In this document: positions 11,765 to 22,753 of the stretch, piece by piece
How positions within the stretch are numbered: position 1 is the first letter of the stretch
How the letters are laid out: every line of letters starts with the position of its first letter
From: Lomentospora prolificans
Taxonomy: Eukaryota > Ascomycota > Sordariomycetes > Microascales > Microascaceae
Direction of reading: 5' to 3'
Length of the DNA stretch: 64,000 nt
Assembly (NCBI GenBank): GCA_029532625.1
Contig: JARFXM010000003.1
Coordinates: forward strand, 744,001-808,000
The notes under the pieces: generated by a model
The model's database searches: none
Seen by the model: only the letters and a program-made list of their open reading frames with translations
What the model was told of the DNA's origin: nothing
Made by a program: the position numbers and the translations under genes

Positions 11765-12917
11765 TCATCGACGACGGAGGGCCTCGAGAGCCTCGCGTTT
11801 CCTCCTCTCTTTCTCGAGTTTTAGTCTCTTCTCCAGCTGCTGCTCGCGCCAATCGTCCTTCTTGGCGAGGTATTCCGCACGCTCTTCCTCGTCGTCGATC
11901 TCATCCATACCGGCCTCCATATCGGAGGAACCGTCGTCAGAGTAATAGTGGCGAGAAGGGACACCCTCATCGTCATCTTCATCATACTCGATAAAGTCAC
12001 TCATGTCCTCGTCTTCCTCCTCGTAGCGGGAAGAGCGGCGCTTATCAGAGCCATATCGAGACATGGAGGGGTTGAGGAGCACACCACCAGCAACTTGCTT
12101 CTTTTCCTTGCCAGCCGGGGCGCCGGGACGGGGACGAGCTGTGCCGGCATAGCCTGTTGTCGGAGGCTTGCGGACCTTCTTCGCGGGCTCGGGTTCGGGG
12201 GCAGGTTTCCTCTTGGCAGTGGTGCTCGAGGGTCCACTGCGGACGTCTTTGGAGGGTGCGGATAGGTTGGGGCGGGAGGGGTTCGTGCCATTTCGCGAGG
12301 GGATGGGTTTACGACCGATGGCTCGGGGGTCGGGCTTGACGTCGTCCTTTTCCTTCTTCACCACAGGCTTCTCTACCTTCTTATGTTGTATCTTGCCAAC
12401 TTGACCCATCGTTTCCTGCGCTCGCTGAGCGCGAGCCATGATCTCGGCGAACGATCCCTTCTTGGGTGGCCTCGCTGGGGCCGAGGAGGTGGGAGCACCT
12501 GCTGGCTTAGCAGGGGCCGAGGATGGTCGAGAACCGGCGGTACCATGGTATCGAGAGGCAGGAGCATCGGGTCGGGTCGGGGTACGGGAGACGGGCTGAT
12601 CGGTTGGCCGCGAGCGGTTAAGGGAGGATGGCTTGTCGGAGGTCGACACGGGAGGGGGTCGAGAGAGGGGTCTAGACGGGGGAGTATCCGTCGGCCCCGT
12701 CTTCAGGGATTTGACGGGATCTCTACGTAGCTCATTTTCGGGTTTCCGTTTAGGGACGGGAATCGGTCGAGGAACGGGCTTGGCGGGGCTCGCAGAGGGT
12801 TTCTCGCCAGTGATTTCGGCGAGGAGATTACCAATACCGGCCTATCGTTGTCTATATCAGCGTGTGATTTGGCGAGGGCAGGTGGCCAGGGATCGGTGGG
12901 AGGCAACTTACGACCAT
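11765..12917 (-). CDS. spt2: SPT2-family histone chaperone (2 exons)
   Basis: Nuclear H3-H4-binding chromatin protein that keeps nucleosomes in place during transcription (family knowledge). Exon 1 is just two codons (12917-12912), followed by an intron and exon 2 (12841-11765), giving 360 residues. The N-terminal two thirds are disordered, Pro/Ser/Lys/Arg-rich, with a conserved KKGSFAEIMARAQRAQE element. The C-terminal SPT2 domain has the acidic DMSDFIEYDEDDDEG, DMEAGMDEIDDEEERAEYLA and a final long basic helix ending EALRRR, the family's defining histone-binding region. The two-codon first exon is supported by a GTAAGT donor and an in-frame acceptor, but the exact start remains less sure than the rest. 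Confidence 0.88.
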
Positions 12918-15487
12918 GATGGGCACTATCTCGTGCTTCGTCGAGATTGCCGCCTCGAGAAACACTGTTCGCGGACCAAGCGAGCGGCAAAGAAGAATAA
13001 AAAGAGTACGAGTCGCAGAGACCAAAGGCGAGGAAGGGGCCGATTATATATCAGGCCCAAGCCATCGGAAGGCGGTCCTCTTGGCCGATCACTGGAGGGC
13101 GGCGGCTGATAAGCACGAGGCTTTTCGGTGTTGGTGTGACCGTAGGCAGTCTGGGGAGTCCGTTTGGCTTTGTGCGTGCAAACGGGGATCCCTTGCGACG
13201 TTGTGGCTCGGGAATGGAGGGGAGATAAGAGGCAGCAGAATATTGTAGGAAAAAAGGGGAAATTTTTTACGAGGAATGCATAGGGAAAAGAAGTGTTCGC
13301 GCACACAGAACAGGCGTATTTTTAAATGTGGAAAGCGTAGGGAATGGGGGAATTGTGCGGAAAGAGTTGAGAAACAGCCAGCAGAAAAGAGGATTGGGGA
13401 CTGGACCAAGTCCTAATAGTTAGTAGTGGTGCAACTGTTGGTGAGGCCGAAAATCTTGGGCAGCCACAATTGCATTAGTCACGATTGGCCACACACGCGC
13501 CTCACTTTTTTTGTTGCTTCCATTCCCACAATGTGCCCTTGTCCTCTTAATCAGTAGTTTTTTGTGGCACCCGATGCTTCTCTGTCATGGTCCGAGTCAG
13601 ACCATGACCGAGGTCAAGGTACAATGTGGCACCGGCATCTGGCGGCAGTTGGACTGGGTTGCCAAGCGCTGGGAAGTGCCCACGTGACCAGAGGTGCAGC
13701 GATCACGGCCGTCATCTCGTGTTGTCTCGGTTCAGCGTGGGTTCTTCCCCATGGCATTGGGACTGAGCCAAGCCTCGACCAGGGTTCTGGGCCACATTTC
13801 TGGGCCTGCGCCTGATCGGGCTTTTATTTCCTTTCCCTTGTCAACGTGCCTGCCGGCTAGTGCCGTTAAAGTGGCATCGAGGGCTGCACTGCAAGGTTCT
13901 GATCAGTACCAGCAAAACCTTCATGCCTTTCCAGGTAGAATGCTAGGCAGAAGAATAGCCGCAGGATTTCCGAAAGGAAAGAAGGAGGGTGAGAGTTGTT
14001 TCTTTGTTCATCGCGTGTGACTGGGCGTAGAAGCCTCGAGGGACGAACTCTTTAACGGCAGAGCTCGCGTAGTCAGAAGCCAAATAAATCATGAGCCATG
14101 CCATGAGCCATGCATTCTAAGCACAGGGACAAGGACATCCATGTGTCCAGCACGATTGCTGTGGTCAGCCAGCACGCTGACGGCGGATCGCGAATGCCAG
14201 CAAGAAAGCCAGCGACAGCCACGCCACCAACCACCATCCCCACCACCTTGATGGCCTTTTTCCCTCCTTGGTAGCACACGATCACATTACCGTTCGAGAA
14301 AGTAAGATTTCAACGACCATTTCGACGTCCTCCACAGATTTAGCTCCTCGCGGCTTCAAAAGTTTCGCAGTGTCGTCTCCCACGTGCAGATGCCTTATTA
14401 GCGGATTGGTTGGATCGGACCAAGCCACGCCCATCCATCATCTTCCACCTCCACGACCCATCCCATCCCACATGGAGCACTTGGGAGCTCACAGTTGATC
14501 ACCTCCACCAGGTCACCACCATCACCGCCACCAGTTGAGCCCAGCGGCGTCAGTGCAAATGTTTCCGTGTCTCTACCATGCCCAACCATTGGCCGTTGAC
14601 CACCTCCATCTGTAACCGCGAATAATGGCGATCGAAAGCCAAAATGCAGGCCATATACTCCTCCGAAACGGGAGGAATGATGGGGGTGGGTTTGGGAGCA
14701 TAAGGGTCTGGATTTTTTTTTCGTAGAAACTTAAAAGTAAAATGGTTCCGCTTTGCCAGCCAAAAACCCCATTTGTTTCACTTGCACTGGGCCCTCGAGC
14801 TACTGATTCCAAGTCATCGTCACACACGCATTAATACATGTCGTCTTGCAACCACGTCTTGGCTTAAACCTTCTTCTCTTATTCACCACCCCCCCCCCCC
14901 CCCCCCCCCTTCTCCTCTCTTCTTACGAACAGACGCCCACGTTCTCCGCTACAAACACATTTTAATCGCTTCTCGGGCAACATAACGGATAAACAGAAAT
15001 CCTGCTTCTTTTACCTTTTTGCACGGGGATTTCCTCGTTTTCGTGCTTCCTTTCTTTCCTGATTCTCCATTAATCTAATACCACCACTCCAACAACAAAC
15101 CGCAACACCAAGCCTGGATGCAGCGCAGCCTTGCTTACTTGGCCGCCTCGCCGTTGTGACATCAATTGCCAGCTGTGACCAATCACTCCAAATCTAACTT
15201 TTGCTCAACCCGCAAACCCGGCAACTCGGCAGCATCGCACCGTTACGCCAACACTTGCCACACTTACCGCCCACGTCACCGGTTGATATTTAGTGGGAAC
15301 TATAGCGTGAAGGCCCGCGACTTGATACCCGTTTGTCGATCGCGAGAAAATAGCTAGTATATACATACAAGTCATTCCTGGCTATTAGCATTTGACCGGA
15401 GCACTGGCAAGCTTCGCCTTTTTTTTTCTATCCCGGCCTTATCGCCTTGCCTAATCTTGACGTTGACCTGGGCCTGCTCGACGAAAG
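12918..15487. promoter_or_regulatory. Long divergent spacer SPT2/PPN1
   Basis: This 2.57-kb spacer lies between divergent start codons. It holds an uninterrupted C21 tract at 14889-14909, several GCCAGC hexamers (14168, 14196, 14208, 15168), T-runs near 13506 and 14710, and a pyrimidine-rich stretch just before PPN1. The short open frames on both strands show no family-like sequence. No gene recognised. Confidence 0.5.
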
Positions 15488-17827
15488 ATGGCGAACTCAC
15501 GGCTCATTCTCGCGGCTCTCTACGCTTCCCTTGGCCTGATACCCGGTGCCACAGGCAGTAGCAGCACCTACGAGGGTCTACAGCGCGTCCTCGACGCCGG
15601 TGCTGATAGATCCGATGCGTCGCATCTGGGTGCACCCGGCCAAAAAAGCCTGCGAGGACGATTTCTACACATAACAGGTACGTTACCTATGACTTACCTA
15701 ACCTAGGATTATCTTGCGAAGCGTTGTGGGGGAGGCGGGCTAACTGAGTTTTTCCATCCAGACTTCCACCCAGACGAGTACTACAAGCCTTACACAAACA
15801 CCGACATGGTATGCCACCGTCGAAAAGGCAACGCCGGCTACTACGGCACCGAGCTTTCCAGCTGCGACTCCCCTAGATCCCTAGCCAACGCCACGTTAGA
15901 CTGGGTAGCCGCGAACCTCCGCGATGAGATCGACTTCGTAATATGGACGGGCGATTCGGCTCGTCATGACAGCGACGAGCAGATTCCGCGAACGGCTGCC
16001 GAGGTCCTTCGATCAAACCAATACCTCGCCGACAAGATGTTTAGCACTTTTGCCGATGAAAACAACCCCGAGCGCCTCGCCGTCCCCGTCATTCCCACCA
16101 TCGGCAACAACGACTTCATCCCCCACAACGTACTCCTTCCCGGGCCCAACCGGTGGCTCCAGCACTACAGCGAGATCTGGCGTCCCTTCATTCCTGAGGA
16201 GCAGCGCCATGCCTTTGAGTTTGGTGGCTGGTTCTGGGTCGAGGTTATTCCCAATCGCCTGGCCGTCTTCAGCCTGAATACCATGTACTTTTTCGATCGT
16301 AACGCCGCCATCGACAACTGCGTGAATCCTGTAGAGCCGGGGTTCAAGCAGCTTGAGTGGCTGCGCATCCAGCTTCAGCTGCTGCGCTCGAGGGGCATGA
16401 AGGCCATCCTCACGGGCCACGTGCCCCCCGCCAAGACGGACAGCAAAGAGCTATGGGACGAGAGCTGTTGGCAGAAGTATAATCTATGGATGCGGCAGTT
16501 CCGCGACGTCGTGACCGGGACGGTATATGGGCACATGAACATCGACCATTTCGTCCTTCACGATACGAGGCAGATCAACATCGACTTTATCGGCGGCAAC
16601 AGCGAAACATCGAGCGAGCGCATCGGCTTAGATTTCGGCGACGAGGAGGAGCCGGAGGAGGACGATGACGACGGCGGCAACGACGAGGAGTGGGAAGAGG
16701 AGGAAGAAGTTGATGAGATGGAGAGGCACGATGAGTTGAAGAAGAAGAAGCGAAGTTCGGTGTCGGTCAAGGGCAGCAAGACAAAGTATCTTGTCGAGCT
16801 CCGCGAACTCTGGTCTAAGCTTCCACCCGTCAAAGTCCTATGCGAGGACCACAATGACGATGTCCAAGAGGTCGAAGACGCGGCGCTGAGGAGAAAGAAG
16901 GGAAAGAAGAAGAGAAGAAAGAGGAAGAAGAAGCTCCTCAAGAAACTCGGTGGCAAGTGGGCTGAGCGTTATCACGTCTCGCTCATCAGCCCTAGCGTCG
17001 TGCCCAACTTCTTCCCTACGCTCCGTGTGGTCGAGTATAATATTACCGGGCTCGAGGACCTACCGACATGGCTTCCTCCAAACGACTCGAAACCCCCCAC
17101 TGTCCGTCAGTACAGCGATGATGATGCGGAATTGCAGGAGTTGGACGAAGAGATTGAGCGCGCCAAGACGATCAAGGCCACCAATGGCCCCAAGGGCAAG
17201 GGCAAGGGAAAGAAGAAGAAGAAGAAGAAGGGTAAAAAGCCCAAGGACCCCAGTCTCGTCGTGCCCGAAGGCCCCGATAAGACAGCGGAGCCCGGACCGG
17301 CGTACTCGATGCAGCCCCTTACCTTTACCGGCTACACGCAGTACTTTTCCAACTTGACAGACATCAACAATATTTCGCCAGAGCGGGACCCCAAGGATAA
17401 GAACAAGCCGGCGGCCAAGGAATTCAATTTTGAGGTCGAGTACAGCACCTTCAATGACATGGTGTTCAAGTTGCCGGATCTCACGGTGCGGAACTATGTC
17501 CGGCTAGCCTTTCGCATGGGCCTAGCGGCCGCTGATCGCCGCAGCACCAAGGAGATTGAAGTGGATGAAGAAGGTGATGACGACGACAACGACGAAGAGG
17601 AAGGCGTCGACGGGCCTGAGGAAGCGGATGATGATGAGGAAGCCGACGAGGAAGACGAGAGCCCGCCCGTCGAATGCGAGACCGTTGGCGGCTCGTCCCT
17701 CAAGAAACATAAGGAGCGCCGGCGACGGGCGTCGGAACGGGCATGGCGCCGCTTCGTCAAGTATGCGTTTGTGAGCACGGGGCTCGAGGAGGAGGAGGCT
17801 GCTATGTTTGATGACGATGAGGAATGA
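15488..17827 (+). CDS. ppn1: Vacuolar endopolyphosphatase (2 exons)
   Basis: Metal-dependent enzyme that cuts long-chain polyphosphate internally, matured and active in the vacuole (family). Exons 15488-15677 and 15762-17827 give 751 residues. The N-terminus is a hydrophobic signal-anchor (about residues 5-23). The calcineurin-like fold shows Asp64-x-His66 (LHITDFHPDEYY, built across the intron), Gly-Asp128 (VIWTGDSARHD), Asn-Asn-Asp (179-181), His283 (LTGHVPP) and His321/His326 (GHMNIDHF), so metal ligands are complete. The protein is interrupted by very acidic and very basic low-complexity blocks (about residues 350-395, 433-450, 510-540 and 670-700), which make it longer than yeast Ppn1. 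The gene converges on OFD1/TPA1. Confidence 0.9.
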
Positions 17828-18852
17828 TTGTTATGATTGTTGACGACTATTTCGGTTCTTTTTCCTTTTCTGTTTCAACAAACGATTCCCTCTGTTTTTG
17901 AGTATTTAATTTTTTTTCTTCTTCGTCGCTCGGGCGGAAGAAAATCACATGATGAGAGAAGAAAAGGAAGAAGAGGAGGGGAACTCGAGTCGGCACCATG
18001 AGCGGGATCCGATCCGATATTCTTGTACGCACATGGTGGGCTGGCTGGCTCTCCCCCAAACGCGTGATCGGACGGCCAGGCTGCGGGTGTTGCAAACACT
18101 TCCACATGGGGTTTTTATCGGATGGCATCAATCGGGAATCTTGGCAAGGGATTGGTGTTGGTAAGGTGCGGTGTTCCATCTGGGCTGGGTACGGTTACAC
18201 ACAGCATTTGCATCGGTGCACCCGGCGGTCGTTTGTTCTTTTCTCTCTTTTTTTTTCATTTTATTTTCTTTCTTTTTTCTTTGTACTGTATCTTTTCTCC
18301 AAAAGGCGAAAGATGCCGGATGCGGTCCCCTTTGGCCGGGTTCCAATTGTTGCGGGCGTTCTTTTTTTTACTTACCCACGGCGCATATGATAAGCATATA
18401 TTGATTTGATTTCATCGCTGGCCAGCCAGTTTTAGAACAGGAAAGATATATATATGAGATATAGGCAGATAGAAGCAAGCATCTCACAGAATTCATCCAT
18501 CAAAGAAGAGGAAAAAAGACAAAATCAGAAAAAATTCCGCCTCGTGAGACTTGGGGTGAAAAACCCCACATAATCGCAGTCGTCGTCACGAAGGATCTAG
18601 AGGCGATTGCGTGCTCAATCCGCATTTCACGAAACAGCGCCGGCACACACACACCACCTTGAGCCCCATTCGGGAAACAGCTCGTGCTTCGTGCTGCCGA
18701 CACTGACAATCCTGGTCCGCCTGCTCCAAGCCTCCACGCACATGTAGAGTAAAGTAAAGTAATAATACGACCCTTTTCGCCCAGTAAACTGTTTTGAAAC
18801 TTGCCTGCGGCAACTATACTCCGAAACTCCGAGAGACAGAACCAAGTATCTC
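17828..18852. other. Convergent spacer PPN1/OFD1
   Basis: This 1.0-kb spacer lies between convergent stop codons. It has a T-rich block at about 18235-18300, a short TA-rich tract near 18449-18460 and GCTGGC/GGCCAG words near 18040 and 18420. It should hold two 3' UTRs. No convincing gene. Confidence 0.5.
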
Positions 18853-20990
18853 TTAATCGGAATCACTATCATACGAATCCGAAAACCCATTAAACTCATC
18901 CTCCGACTCGCCGAGCGGCGGCTCCCCACTCCCCTGCGTAGACTCTTCTTTTCCTTCCTCCTCCTCCTCTTCCTCCTCCCTACCGCCATCCCGCCCCTGG
19001 CCCGACGCCGCACCGTTCTTCCCACTGTCCTCTTCCTGCTGTTCCTCAACCTCGTACGTGCCCGAAATATCCCACCTGTCGCCCTTCGCCGAACGGCTCA
19101 CGTACTTGACGAAGCGCAGGGCACCGCTATCGCGGAAGACGAGCGTGAGCGTGTTCCACGCGGCGGGCTGGAAGAAGAGAATGTTGTCATCGTCGTCGTC
19201 GCCCGTCTTATAGATGGCGGCGTCCTGGTCGGCACCGTCTTCGTCATCATCGCCCGCCATGTAGACTTCGTGGCCGCCGACTTCTGCGTCGGCCGTCTTT
19301 TCTTCGGGCGGAGGGGGACGCCGGGGTTTGGGTTCTTTGCCCTTGGTCTTGCCTTTGGACTTGCCGTTGGCTTTTCCGTTGGACTTGGGAGCTTCTTCTT
19401 CTTCTTCTTCCTCGTCTTCCTCTTCCTCTTCATCCTCATCCGCGCCCCAACCCGGAGTGGGAGTAAAGCCAATGTTAAGCTCAATGCGCGGCTTGCCTTC
19501 GTGACCTGTAGCCAGCGTATAGTCCAGGCCGCGCCGGAAGCGCCGCGCGAGGAGATCGTGGCCCTCAACGGTGCACTTGGTTGCGAGCTGAAGCCACTGC
19601 CGGAACTGGCGGCTAGGGAGGAAAACATCGAGGAGCTCGGTGACGGGGGACTCCTCCTGAGAAGTCCTCAACTCGTCGGGGCCCGAAGGCTGCTGGTAGA
19701 GAAACCTGTGCTTGTGCGGAGGCCGGGCAACCTTCCACGGCGTCTTCTTCTCGATGACCGCGCTGTCCCCGGGCAGCTTTTGCTTCTCCTGGCCCTCGAC
19801 GTACTCGCGCAGGCGCGCGGCAAACTTGGGCGTAAGGATATTAGGGAGGGTGATGCTCGACGTCTCGTCAAAGTGCTCCGAGATCTGGTCGAGCGTGTCG
19901 GGGGTGAGATAGGTGGGCGAAATGTACTTGAGTAGGAACTCGAGGTCGGCTTCGTCGAAGTCTCCCGCCGCGCGGGCCTTTCCGCCGGCGCTCTTCACCG
20001 CGACCGTCCGCGCCTGGGGGCGATCGTACTGGTCCGGGTTGCCCTGAAGCTGCATCAAGCCGCTGTTCTTCACCTGCTCCTCTTCGGCGCCCTCGACGTA
20101 GCCGTCCTCGCCGATCTGGGGGATGTGGAACCAGCCGCTGATGGCCATGCGGATGCGGCCGCCGTCGGCCTCGAGCTGCGCCCTGGACTCGGCGTGGTAG
20201 ACCTCCTCGACGTCGTGGAAGCTCTCGCCCGGTTGGACGGCGAAGAAGCTGAGCTGGTTCCACGCGGGCGGGATGACCTTGGAGACGTCCGGGAGCGGCG
20301 TCTTGGCCACGACGCCGTCGGCGCCCTCCGTCTCCTTGACGGGGAACAAACGCAGAGCGCCGCCCCACTCGGCCTTCCACGGCTTATCGGGATCCGTAAG
20401 ATAGAGAATGTAGCTGACTTTGCGGCTCCCAATCACGTCGTCGTGGCAGAGGAGGAAGCAGCCGGGCGTGTACACGTTGATGGCCATGTCAGTCTTCCTC
20501 CCGCTGAGGGGTCCGCACCCCGTAATATGGGAGACGTAGTCGCGGAAGGTCTCGGAGTAGATTGCGTCGCGGAGGGCGAGGAGGGACGGCAGCTTGGCCA
20601 GGGCTTCGTCGTCGAGGCCGTCGAGGTTGGCGAGGTCGCCGGACTGGTGGATCTTGTAGATGTCGGTCTCCTTGGGGGTGAAGGAGACGTTGTCGCGGAT
20701 CTCGGTGCGCACGTTGCGCAGCAGGGCGTCGTCGACGAGCTGGTGGATGACGGCGTGCTTGTAGGGCGCCGAGGTGGCGTACTGGGTGGTGTAGTCGTCG
20801 AGGACGGACTGGTCGAAGAGGCCCTTGCGGAACCTCTGCTTTGCCTCTTCGGGGCAGAGGCCTAGAAATTGGGATTCGTCAGAATCGGTTCCCCCTATGG
20901 GCCCGGCGAGTAGAGGCATGACGTACTAGCTTTGGACCGCCGCTTGACGGGGTGCCGGCCGGCGGCGGAGGAATCGGCCTTGCGCTTCAT
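18853..20990 (-). CDS. ofd1: OFD1/TPA1 prolyl dihydroxylase, 2OG-Fe(II) oxygenase (2 exons)
   Basis: Nuclear and cytosolic 2-oxoglutarate-Fe(II) dioxygenase that hydroxylates a proline of ribosomal protein uS12 and, in fission yeast, controls oxygen-dependent turnover of the SREBP factor Sre1 (family). Exon 1 is 20990-20927 and exon 2 is 20861-18853, giving 690 residues. The catalytic double-stranded beta-helix has His161 and Asp163 (LLCHDDVIGSRKVSYILYL), distal His237 (GESFHDVEEVYHAE) and an Arg near 259 for 2-oxoglutarate. A second, non-catalytic helix domain follows. It is interrupted by a Glu/Asp then Lys/Pro-rich insert (about residues 500-570). The spliced start gives the basic MKRKADSS end; an unspliced alternative beginning at 20919 would replace about 22 residues with 20 unrelated ones. 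Confidence 0.88.
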
Positions 20991-22753
20991 GATTTTCAAC
21001 GATGAATTGGTATGGACCCAGCAAGACGTGATGCGAATCTAGCAATTCGGGTTCGAAGAGAGAAGAGGGAAGGGACCTCTATTCTGTGCGGTGAGACCAA
21101 TTGTGCATGGGCAGACGAGTTATAAGTCGCCGGCTCCGCAGCAGATGGGCTGATCTGAAGGCAAGGGTTCGGGGAAATTTTTCTTTTTTTTTTTTTTTTC
21201 TTTCATTCTTTCCGACCTTTGGTCGAATTCGAAATAAAACAAAAAATGGTGGTGGGGGAGGTGCTCCAATTGGGGCAAAGCTGGCGGCAGTACAGGTACA
21301 AGCAACTTTTGGAGCTTGTGCGGGGCACTTTTGGGTCCTCCGAGTGTGGTCGTCCTCTTAATTACCTGCCATTTACCAGCGGGCAAAGGCCCCCCCTGAA
21401 ACAACGTTGGTTGGCGGCGGACAGATCCATCCATTGGCCAGCTAGCTACCAAGTAGAGTGACAAAGGTCCCCCTAGAAAAAGAAACAAAAGAGAATAATA
21501 ATCGCAAACCGTAGCCAGCTGTAGCGTCCACATCAGTTGCTGGCTCCTTCCTTGGCTGCTGCCCACCTCGTTTCTCTGGGTTCCCGCTGGCCGTTGGCAT
21601 GAAGCTTCTTTTACCGCCCGGGCTCTCCCTCCCGCCCGTTGGAACCAGCCAGCGAGGCCAGACTACCGCTCATCCACGGGGGCTTGCATAATGGGTTGTA
21701 GTGCCTGTCCAGTGGGTGTGTCGAGGCTCGAAACTTGCTGGCGGTCGACGGTTCCCCGATGGCAATTCGTTGGCCGTTAATCAGGGAGGAGTGCCAGCCC
21801 ACTGCTAATAGCATTGATAGCTATAGATCGGCGGTATTTCAGCTATGCACGTGGGCGGTTACTCGTCCAACAGTTCGACGGTGGAAGTTGCACTTCTTCC
21901 TGGTCCATCTCCATTCCACAATAGCCAGCGTCTGACGTACAGTTCCGACTTGGGACTTGGCTAAGCCTCAATGGACATCTGCGGCCTTTTTGTTTCGCTT
22001 TTCAGATCCATCGTCGGTGTCGACGAAAGTCATTGATGCCATCCATGACCCTTGGGCGCTTGGTCGCTGGTGGGCTGCACGGCGAGAGTTTCTTCAGACG
22101 AAGGAGCGTCAGCCTGGCGGCGCGCGCTTGTAGAAGAGGCGAAACCGAACTATGCCAAACTGTTGGGGGGCCAAACCCATTTCCAGATCATCGCAAGATG
22201 GTCCTTCCATCCAACGACCTCGACTTCCCGCCAGGACCAAAAAGCCAAATTAACTATGAACAGTAGCAATTCCCGTCCATTCCAGACTTTGGTGCCACGT
22301 AGGGATGACCACTCGTTGAAAGGGTAAATAAACCCCCCTCCTCTTTGCAACGATGCTGGCAGCGTCTCCGCACCCAATGGCGCCCTTACACGCGCTCGAT
22401 GAAGAGAAGATCCGCTCCCCGATACCAGATACAATAAGGTTGAGTTCGGCCAGCATACGTTCTCGATCAGGTAAGCTATGATGAACAACGCATTCTCATC
22501 CGAGAATACGGCCATGCACATCTCTAATCAACCCCCACCTCTGTCCTTGGCCGTCTACCCCTCTCCTCCCCCCCAACATCAGGAATACTGCTACTACATC
22601 ATCTATCGATAAGCATCGTGGAGGGCAGAGTCACAGCCATCTCTTCATAAGAATACCAGGCGCTGGCTTCCCGTAAAGACATACACACAGACAACACCCT
22701 ACACATAGGCTCTCTTTTATCCCTCCTTCCTCCTCAAGAACCAGCAACACACA
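20991..22753. promoter_or_regulatory. Divergent spacer OFD1/aminotransferase
   Basis: This 1.76-kb spacer holds both promoters. It has a T-run with one C (about 21181-21200), an A-run near 21237-21246, and GCCAGC hexamers at 21437, 21514 and 21648. The last 200 bp before the aminotransferase start are C-rich and G-poor, as in fungal leaders. No gene recognised. Confidence 0.5.
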
